Origin: Ekhidna lutea
Lineage (GTDB): Bacteria; Bacteroidota; Bacteroidia; Cytophagales; Cyclobacteriaceae
Direction: 5' to 3'
Assembly: GCF_900188325.1 (NCBI RefSeq)
Contig: NZ_FZPD01000002.1
Location: forward strand, 830,183-894,182
DNA length: 64,000 bases
The translations under genes and the position numbers were made by a program. The notes under the pieces are model-generated. The model had not been told where the DNA came from and made no database searches. It was given only the letters and a program-made list of their open reading frames with translations. Shown piece after piece: positions 7,695 to 14,980 of the stretch. Each line of letters begins with the position of its first letter. Within the stretch, counting starts at the first letter, position 1.

Positions 7695-10600
7695 GTGAAG
7701 CGTACAATTTCGATATTGGTTTTAACCCTTGCCGGACTTATTGGTTTTGCGCAAAAAGCAACGCTTCTGACAACTGATGCCTTCAAAGAGCAATCACTAA
7801 ACCAAAATTGGATTTATGCCAAACTAAAAGCCAAAGAACCGTCTATAACGTCTGGTATTAAGGCAACTTCCATAGATCGCCTGATTAAGATTCCCGTTCC
7901 CAAAGACAAAAATCCAATTGAATTTTGCAATGAACTTAGAGTATCTAACTCTTATGAATATGCGGATCCAATCGTCGAATATGTTCCTCTCTTCACTCCT
8001 TCTGACCCGCTTGTCAGCAATCAATATTATCTGGACGTAATCGAGGCTTATGCAGCCTGGGATATCACCAAAGGCGATGATGATATCACTATCGGGATAA
8101 TTGATACCGGTTTGGATACTGATCACGAAGACCTCATTGATAATCTATGGGTCAATGTAAATGATACGATAGATGGGCTGGACAATGACAACAATGGATA
8201 TGTCGATGACCATATGGGATACGATTTTGCAGATGAAGATGCTGATCCCAGTATTCAAAATGGCAACCACGGAATGATCGTAGGTGGAATTGCTGGAGCA
8301 CGAGCTAATAATGGCAAAGGCATTGCCGGAGTTGGGTACAACACCAAAATTGCTGCTCTTAAGGGCTTTAGAAGCTCTAATGGAACCAGTAATGGTTTAT
8401 ATGATGCAATTATATATGCAGCAGAGAATGGTTTTGATGTGGTTAATCTTTCCTGGGGCCGAATGGGGCAGCCGCTCCAATCGGAACAGGACATCATAAA
8501 CTATGCAGTACTGGAGCATGATATGGTCTGTGTGGCAGCTGCCGGGAATGAAGGGGGGAAAGCGACTGAAGAAAACAAATGGTATCCAGCAAGCTACGAC
8601 CATGTGCTTTCAGTGGGTGCTACAGATGCCAATGACAATAAATCATCAGGTTCTACCTTCAACTATGCAGTTGATCTGGTGGCTCCTGGTGTGGGTATGT
8701 ACTCTACTTTCAGTGGAAATAGCTATGGTGACGGAGGCCCGGGCACCTCTTACGCCGCTCCACTAGTAGCAGCGGCAGTTGCATTGGTGAAGGATAAGTT
8801 TCCAAACCTGTCGGCCATCCAATTAATGGAAAGGGTACGCTCTACTGCAGATGATATTTATGATGTTGGTAACAATGAAAATTATGATGGAAAACTTGGT
8901 AAAGGACGACTGAATGTCTTCAGAGCGGTAAACGAATCTAACGTAAAGTCTATAAGAGCTGATGTGGAAGGAGTAACTTCAACATTTGGTGATTTAGTTT
9001 TTTACGGGGATACATTAACTGTATCCACTAATCTGACAAACTATTTAACAGCCATTAATAACCCGCTGATCACTATCTCATCACCAGGTGAGAATTTCGT
9101 GGCTCATAAGAATACATTTCAGCCAGGTTATATTGGTTCACACGATTCAACAGAATTATCTTTTGAGATCATTCTTGATGAAGATGTGGCGCCAGAGACA
9201 GATATTGCAATACGACTGGACTACTCTGCATCAGGGTACAATGATTTTCAATTTCTGGAAATAACTACTTCACCTGACTATGCTGATTTTGGAAACAACA
9301 AACTTAGTATGACGATCAGTGGAGATGGAGATTTGGGATATAATGAATATGGGCCAAATTTTGAGGGTTCCGGTTTTCAGTATCAGTTTGACACTTTAAT
9401 GACTTATACAGGACTGATGCTCGCAACTCATAGCGCTAGTGTCTCCGACAACATCATTACAAACTACACCAACCAATCAAGAAATGAGGATTTTGCCACT
9501 CAAAAAAATTACAGACTTCAGCATCATCAAGGGGCAGACCATTACGGATACTCAGAGTTTTCAGACCTTAACCACCCATTGGTTATTGAGCAGTCAAATA
9601 TTACCTGGGAAGGTGAGGATTTCCTGATCATTCGATATCGTATCATAAACAATTCAGCTTCAGCTATTAACAACTTATCAGCAGGGATTTTCGCAGATTG
9701 GGAGCTCGATGATAAAACTGCAAACTATGCAGCCTATGACTCGTTAAGACAATACATTTTTACGAGAAACTCATCTAGTAATCTTTACGCCGGAGTACAG
9801 GTGTTGGGTGGCGATGTGATTGAATACAGTGCACTAGACATGGGCACATTCAATGGAAATGAGCAAGATATCAACGATCTATTTACGGATGAATCAAAGT
9901 ATGATTTTCTAGTAAATCAAAATAGTACAGAAGCCGGTGGTTTAGGAGCAGGCAATGATGTTGCCACTATTAATGGTATCACAATAAACCAGCTGGATTC
10001 AGCAAGCGAATCGTATGTAAATGTGATTTATGGCGTGGCTTCAGATAAATCAAGTCTTGATTCAATCATTCAGAGAGCAAGCGACAGATTGAACGAATTC
10101 ATCCTCAAACCCAGAGTTCTTGAGACCTTTTTTACCTGTGATGGATCTTCCGTCTCTATCGATCCAGCAACTGGAACTAATTACACTTTTTACGAAGATC
10201 CTTTAGGTCAAAACGTCATTTCTTCCGGTTCATCTTTGGATGTCACTAACATCACTACCGACACGCTTTTTTATGCGAGAAATATCGATGGAAGCTATCC
10301 TTCTGACATTTTCGAAATACGTCTCAATCTGTTTGCTGATATAGCAGATTTTGACATGTCAACAGATACTTTATACCTCGATCATCCAACAACTAACGTT
10401 GTACAATTTCAGGATCAAAGCATTGATGCCATTTCATGGGCATGGGACTTTGGGCAGGGTACGTCCTCAACACTTCAAAATCCATCCCTTTCATTCTCAA
10501 ATGAAGGCAACTTTGAAATTTCCCTTTCAATCGAAAATGAGCAAGGCTGTGTTGATACTATTTCTAAAACACTTGTTGTATCTGAAAGGCCTTCAACGCC

Positions 10601-11765
10601 AGAAATTGCAGACATATCTACGTGCCCGGGTGAGAATGTAATTATTGAGGATTCCACTGCGGATAAAATTCATTTATATGCTTTTGCCGATCAGGCAACC
10701 CCGTCGCAATCGGGCACCAATGTGACCATTGAGTTCGTACAAAGTGATACCACAGTCTATGTAAGTGGAGTTTATAATTCTTTTGAAAGTGAAAAGGTCC
10801 CTGTCAAAATCGATGTTCTCGAAGTTTCGGGTAAACTTTTTCATGCTCCTGACACCACTTCAGAGACAAACCAACTAGTGCTTTCAGCGATTGATGTCGA
10901 ATCAGATGCCACAGTAGAATGGGTTGTAAATGGAGATGCTGCCGGCTCAGATAAATCTTTATCCATTGCAGAAAACACCGGGATTATTAACGTTGAGCTC
11001 CAAATTACCAATAGCAATGGCTGTTCAAGGATAATAAATAGATCAATATCGATCAGTACATCCCCTGTTGCATTTCAGGAAGATTTAATTTCATGCAATA
11101 ATGATTCTGTAAAACTAGCTCCTGAAAACGGTACATATTTTGGATTTTATGAAGATCCTGACCTGACTCAGCTAATCAAAAAAGGAAAGCAATTAGTTAC
11201 CAATGCATATGAGAAAGTGTATGTTGTTGGGCTGGATGATGGGCTTCCCGGCTTGCCAATTGAAGTAAATATCCGCAACGAATCAACGAATTTACAAATC
11301 GAGCATTCGGTTACTAAAGTACAAACTAAGAATAAGGTATCCTTTTCCGCTAATGCCGAAAGTATGCTTAATTCTTATGAATGGTTTTTAGATGGAGAGC
11401 TTTTTGAAACTACCGCAATGCCTACGATCTTTCTTGACAATGAGGTTTACGAGGTTGTATTACATGCTACAACCGCTTCGGGTTGTATGGCAATTGATAC
11501 CACAGAGCTTGACTTTATTCCTCCTTTATCTTTACAACAAGAGAATTTTCGAATCTTCCCAAATCCAACAACAAGGTTTTTAATTGTGGAAGCTCATTTT
11601 CCGGTTCAGTTGGAATTATTTCAATTGGACGGTAAACGGATTAAACTCTTAAAGAGTAAAAGCAATAAAACCATTGTGGATTTACTTAAAGAACCAAAAG
11701 GAATGTACATTCTGCGCATTCATGGTCCCGATCAAACAATTACCTATCCCATTGTGTTGAATTGA
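7695..11765 (+). CDS. S8 subtilisin-family protease with T9SS type A sorting tail
   Basis: A large secreted serine protease of 1356 residues. A signal peptide covers about 1-19 (LTLAGLIGFAQ). The S8 catalytic triad is Asp near 137 (GIIDTGLDTDHED), His near 191 (NGNHGMIVGG) and Ser near 350 (GTSYAAPLVAAA). A long beta-rich middle follows, with a PKD-like domain near 915-990 (WAWDFGQGTSS) and Ig-like stretches. The C-terminal 80 residues are a T9SS type A sorting domain (FRIFPNPTTRFLIVEA ... GMYILRI), which directs export across the outer membrane and removal of the tail. The start is GTG, one base after the previous stop. It probably degrades extracellular protein. Confidence 0.93.
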   Translation: MKRTISILVLTLAGLIGFAQKATLLTTDAFKEQSLNQNWIYAKLKAKEPSITSGIKATSIDRLIKIPVPKDKNPIEFCNELRVSNSYEYADPIVEYVPLFTPSDPLVSNQYYLDVIEAYAAWDITKGDDDITIGIIDTGLDTDHEDLIDNLWVNVNDTIDGLDNDNNGYVDDHMGYDFADEDADPSIQNGNHGMIVGGIAGARANNGKGIAGVGYNTKIAALKGFRSSNGTSNGLYDAIIYAAENGFDVVNLSWGRMGQPLQSEQDIINYAVLEHDMVCVAAAGNEGGKATEENKWYPASYDHVLSVGATDANDNKSSGSTFNYAVDLVAPGVGMYSTFSGNSYGDGGPGTSYAAPLVAAAVALVKDKFPNLSAIQLMERVRSTADDIYDVGNNENYDGKLGKGRLNVFRAVNESNVKSIRADVEGVTSTFGDLVFYGDTLTVSTNLTNYLTAINNPLITISSPGENFVAHKNTFQPGYIGSHDSTELSFEIILDEDVAPETDIAIRLDYSASGYNDFQFLEITTSPDYADFGNNKLSMTISGDGDLGYNEYGPNFEGSGFQYQFDTLMTYTGLMLATHSASVSDNIITNYTNQSRNEDFATQKNYRLQHHQGADHYGYSEFSDLNHPLVIEQSNITWEGEDFLIIRYRIINNSASAINNLSAGIFADWELDDKTANYAAYDSLRQYIFTRNSSSNLYAGVQVLGGDVIEYSALDMGTFNGNEQDINDLFTDESKYDFLVNQNSTEAGGLGAGNDVATINGITINQLDSASESYVNVIYGVASDKSSLDSIIQRASDRLNEFILKPRVLETFFTCDGSSVSIDPATGTNYTFYEDPLGQNVISSGSSLDVTNITTDTLFYARNIDGSYPSDIFEIRLNLFADIADFDMSTDTLYLDHPTTNVVQFQDQSIDAISWAWDFGQGTSSTLQNPSLSFSNEGNFEISLSIENEQGCVDTISKTLVVSERPSTPEIADISTCPGENVIIEDSTADKIHLYAFADQATPSQSGTNVTIEFVQSDTTVYVSGVYNSFESEKVPVKIDVLEVSGKLFHAPDTTSETNQLVLSAIDVESDATVEWVVNGDAAGSDKSLSIAENTGIINVELQITNSNGCSRIINRSISISTSPVAFQEDLISCNNDSVKLAPENGTYFGFYEDPDLTQLIKKGKQLVTNAYEKVYVVGLDDGLPGLPIEVNIRNESTNLQIEHSVTKVQTKNKVSFSANAESMLNSYEWFLDGELFETTAMPTIFLDNEVYEVVLHATTASGCMAIDTTELDFIPPLSLQQENFRIFPNPTTRFLIVEAHFPVQLELFQLDGKRIKLLKSKSNKTIVDLLKEPKGMYILRIHGPDQTITYPIVLN

Positions 11766-11885
11766 TCACAATTTCTTTCAAATGCTGTTGATAGACTTCT
11801 AAAAATTGCATATCAGCCATTTTATCCTAAATATGACTTAATTTCATACTGTCATCTCCACACTGTTCTACTTAAACCAACGAAT

Positions 11886-12350
11886 ATGGAAGAGCTTATA
11901 CATTTCTTAACCAACCTTTTTAGTACAGAAGACTGGCCACCACGCTGGGTATGCGGCAAATGGTCAGAATTTCATGGATGGCTATATATTGGAAGTGATA
12001 TCATCATTTGGCTTGCTTATTTCATCATTCCGGTAATCATCATTTGGTTTATTCAGAAAAGACCAGATATTCCTTTTGTACCCGTATTTTGGCTGTTTGG
12101 TGCATTCATTATTCTATGTGGATCTACCCACCTAATAGATGCAGTTATTTTCTGGTGGCCGGCTTATCGCATAAGTGCCTTATTAAAATTATTGACAGCT
12201 GTAGTCAGCATGGCTACTGTGTTTGCCCTTATTAGGGATTTACCAAAGGTATTGGATCTTAAATCAGATGTGTCTAAACAATTGGAGATAAAAGATGCTT
12301 TGATAGCTGAGCTTCAGGAGGAAATTATTGGTCTGAAAAATAAAAATTGA
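11886..12350 (+). CDS. stand-alone ethylene-receptor-type (ETR1-like) membrane sensor domain
   Basis: A 154-residue protein that is almost entirely the three-helix copper/ethylene-binding domain of plant ETR1 and cyanobacterial Etr1. Helix 1 is SDIIIWLAYFIIP (ETR1: SDFFIAIAYFSIP), helix 2 is FGAFIILCGSTHLID (ETR1: FGAFIVLCGATHLIN), and helix 3 contains LLTAVVSMATVFALI. The residues known to matter in ETR1 (Asp25, Tyr32, Ile62, Cys65, His69) correspond to Asp38, Tyr45, Ile75, Cys78 and His82 here, and all are conserved. Residues 125-152 form a predicted coiled coil (KQLEIKDALIAELQEEIIGL), but no kinase domain is attached. The stop overlaps the next gene, a histidine kinase. I infer that it senses ethylene or another small ligand through Cu(I); no direct evidence of ligand. 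Confidence 0.85.
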   Translation: MEELIHFLTNLFSTEDWPPRWVCGKWSEFHGWLYIGSDIIIWLAYFIIPVIIIWFIQKRPDIPFVPVFWLFGAFIILCGSTHLIDAVIFWWPAYRISALLKLLTAVVSMATVFALIRDLPKVLDLKSDVSKQLEIKDALIAELQEEIIGLKNKN

Positions 12351-13837
12351 AGAAAGAAGACAATATAAATAACCGGATGATCACCGCGATCATCCTTATG
12401 TTCATGGGATTGTTTTTGCTAGGCATTATCTTCCTGGCTGATTTTCATGCACCCAGAACAGTTGCGTTAGGTTCAATCTATTGCATCGTTATTCTATACA
12501 CCTGGTTAATTCCAATTAAGAATATCAGCATCTTCACCGCTCTTCTCTGTACATTATTGATAATCATCGATTTGACTTATTCGCCGGCAGATGCAAATGC
12601 TGATAAGCTGTATGGAATAAATGTATTCATTTCCGTAATTGTTGTCTGGACCTGTGCTTCGTTGGTAGCTATTGCGAAAAGAAGCTTTGAAAGCATGGAT
12701 CATTTGAATGACCACCTGGAGGAAAAAGTAAGAGAGCGAACCATCGAAGTACGACTCAACGAAACGCGGTTGAGACAAATGACAGAAGTTATTCAGGACT
12801 ATGCAATCATTTTACTTAGCAAAGAAGGTAAAATAGAAAACTGGAATCAAGGAGCTCAAAGAATTTTAGGATTTGAAAAAGAAGAAGTCCATAACAAGAA
12901 CTATCAATTGCTTTTTTCGAAAGAAGATAATGGAGATGTTGCACGCGAATTGCTTCACAAAGCATCAAAGAACGGGTTATCCAAAGATGAAAGTTGGCTG
13001 CTGCGAAAATCGGGTGAACAGTTTTTCGCGGAGATTACAATTACTGCCATTAAGAATGATCTTGATGAGCCTATGGGTTACAGTCTAATAACACGAGACC
13101 TGACTGAAAGAAAACGAGCCGAAATTCAACGAAATGAATACAATAAGCAGCTCGAACAAAAAAACAAAGAGTTGGAGCAGTTTGCATATATCACCAGTCA
13201 TGATCTACAGGAGCCCTTGCTTACCGTTGAAAGTTTTGTAAACATGCTGGAGGAAGATTATGAAGATAAACTTGATGATCATGGTAAGAAAACCATAGGC
13301 TTCATTTCCAAAGCCACCAAAAGAATGCGAGTACTCATAGCGGATTTATTGCACTATTCGCGTATTGGAAGCAGTAAAAACAAAGAATCCATAAATGTAG
13401 ATAAGCTTATTGACGATCTACTCAAGGACTTTACTTCCACAATCAATCAGACAAAAGCCAGCATTCAGTTTAATGGTCTTCCTACAATAATTGGATATAA
13501 AATGGAGGTGGCTCAGCTTTTTCAAAATCTGATTTCAAACGCAATTAAGTATCAAAAAAAGGGAGTATCGCCTGAAGTTATCATTCGCGGAGAAGAGCAT
13601 TCAGATCATTGGAAGTTTGAAGTTAAGGACAATGGGATTGGGATTGAACAGGATTATCAGGAACGGATATTTTTAATTTTTCAGCGCTTATTTGCAAGAG
13701 GTGAGTATGAGGGAACCGGCATTGGATTAGCACATTGTAAAAAAATAATCGAACTTCATAGAGGGACAATTTGGGTGGAATCGACCCCAGGGATTGGGAG
13801 TACTTTTCACTTTACCATAAACAAAAATCTATCATAA
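12347..13837 (+). CDS. membrane PAS-domain sensor histidine kinase
   Basis: A 496-residue kinase. Four transmembrane helices span about 12-112 (DFHAPRTVALGSIYCIVILY lies at the start of the second). A coiled coil follows at 115-140, then a PAS domain at about 142-258 ending in DLTERKRAE, a HisKA domain with phospho-acceptor His285 (ITSHDLQEPL, phytochrome-kinase type) and a HATPase domain with DNGIGIEQ and GTGIGLAHCKKIIELH. The start used here is TTG, overlapping the upstream stop as TTGA, which suggests translational coupling; ATG at 12377 is an alternative giving 486 residues. The upstream ethylene-receptor-like protein and downstream receiver are its likely input and output partners. The kinase also has its own membrane module. 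Confidence 0.92.
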   Translation: MKKEDNINNRMITAIILMFMGLFLLGIIFLADFHAPRTVALGSIYCIVILYTWLIPIKNISIFTALLCTLLIIIDLTYSPADANADKLYGINVFISVIVVWTCASLVAIAKRSFESMDHLNDHLEEKVRERTIEVRLNETRLRQMTEVIQDYAIILLSKEGKIENWNQGAQRILGFEKEEVHNKNYQLLFSKEDNGDVARELLHKASKNGLSKDESWLLRKSGEQFFAEITITAIKNDLDEPMGYSLITRDLTERKRAEIQRNEYNKQLEQKNKELEQFAYITSHDLQEPLLTVESFVNMLEEDYEDKLDDHGKKTIGFISKATKRMRVLIADLLHYSRIGSSKNKESINVDKLIDDLLKDFTSTINQTKASIQFNGLPTIIGYKMEVAQLFQNLISNAIKYQKKGVSPEVIIRGEEHSDHWKFEVKDNGIGIEQDYQERIFLIFQRLFARGEYEGTGIGLAHCKKIIELHRGTIWVESTPGIGSTFHFTINKNLS

Positions 13838-13838
13838 G

Positions 13839-14255
13839 ATGAAAGAAAAACTTGATCGAATACTTTTAGTTGATGATGATGACTCCACCAACTTTTTGCA
13901 TAAAACCATTCTGGGAAGGTTAGATTGTGCGAATCATATTGACGTGTGTCAAAATGGAAAAGAGGCAATTGAGTTTTTGTCTGCTAAAGTAGATGGTGAA
14001 TACCCTCAACCGAACGTCATCTTTCTGGATATTAACATGCCAATTATGAATGGATGGGAATTTTTAGAGGCATACGAAAAGCTCATTCCTGAACAAAAGG
14101 GTGATTTGATAATTGCGATGGTTACAACCTCCACAAATCCTGCGGACAGACAAAAGGCACAAGATTTTAATTTTGTAAGCACTTTTATGAATAAGCCCAT
14201 GCGTAAAGACAATATCAGAGAATTGCTTAAGGCTCATTTTCCAAACCTCTTCTAG
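13839..14255 (+). CDS. single-domain response regulator (Rcp1-like)
   Basis: A 138-residue receiver domain with no output domain. The acidic pocket is VDDDD at 11-15, the phospho-acceptor is Asp64 (IFLDINMP), the switch Thr lies in VTTSTN near 97, and the conserved Lys is Lys119 (MNKPMR). It starts one base after the kinase stop. This type, with the insert CQNGKEAIEFL and GWEFLEAYEKL, resembles Rcp1 receivers paired with phytochrome-like kinases. Output must come through protein-protein contact or a phosphotransfer partner elsewhere. The gene directly abuts the convergent mtgA. Confidence 0.93.
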   Translation: MKEKLDRILLVDDDDSTNFLHKTILGRLDCANHIDVCQNGKEAIEFLSAKVDGEYPQPNVIFLDINMPIMNGWEFLEAYEKLIPEQKGDLIIAMVTTSTNPADRQKAQDFNFVSTFMNKPMRKDNIRELLKAHFPNLF

Positions 14256-14957
14256 TCATTCAACCATTTTCTTTACAAACTCTCGATCATACGTCATTTT
14301 ATAGCCCCAGTACCACATCTGTTTCTCTATCCAATCAACTCTTCCCTGTACATAAGTACTGGGTTTTACCGCTGAATATCGCTTTGGACTGGGGAGAATC
14401 GCTGCAAGTCGTGCTGACTGAGTGACACTTATTCCAGCTGCGGATCTTCCAAAGTATGCTTGACAGGCAGCTTCAGCACCAAAAATGCCGTCTCCAAACT
14501 CTGCCACATTTAGATAAACCTCCATGATACGTTCCTTGCTCCAAACCATTTCTATCAGTAATGAGAAATACAATTCAGCAGCTTTTCTTACCCAGGTACG
14601 ATCAGGCCATAGAAATACATTTTTAGCTACTTGTTGAGTAATCGTACTAGCACCTTTCACCTTACCTCCTCTCCTATTTGCTTCCTCAGCCTTCCTGATA
14701 GATCGGAAATCTAACCCATCATGAAGTAGAAAGTATTGATCCTCCGCACACATTACAGCAAGTTGTAGTCTGCCTGAAATCTGATCCAAAGATCTCCATT
14801 CGTATTTTATTTCTTTATCTCGTCCTTCAATAACCATCAGTTTTGTGACAGGAATTGGGATGAAAGAATAAACCACCACCCAAATCAAAGTGAGGATATT
14901 AAAAAGCAGGATAAACCCAGCTATATATTTGATAATATGATATGTGATATTTTTCAA
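14256..14957 (-). CDS. mtgA: monofunctional peptidoglycan glycosyltransferase
   Basis: Polymerises lipid II into glycan strands at the inner membrane. The 233-residue protein has one N-terminal transmembrane helix (about 10-34) and a family 51 glycosyltransferase domain. Motifs visible are AEDQYFLLHDGLDF with the catalytic Glu, GASTITQQVAKNVFL, KERIMEVYLNVAEFGDGIFG and SARLAAILPSPKRYS. No transpeptidase domain is attached, so it is the monofunctional type. It is convergent with the response regulator and divergent, with 23 bp between starts, from the propeller protein. Confidence 0.95.
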   Translation of the reverse strand: MKNITYHIIKYIAGFILLFNILTLIWVVVYSFIPIPVTKLMVIEGRDKEIKYEWRSLDQISGRLQLAVMCAEDQYFLLHDGLDFRSIRKAEEANRRGGKVKGASTITQQVAKNVFLWPDRTWVRKAAELYFSLLIEMVWSKERIMEVYLNVAEFGDGIFGAEAACQAYFGRSAAGISVTQSARLAAILPSPKRYSAVKPSTYVQGRVDWIEKQMWYWGYKMTYDREFVKKMVE

Positions 14958-14980
14958 TATACATCCATTAAATTCGAGAC

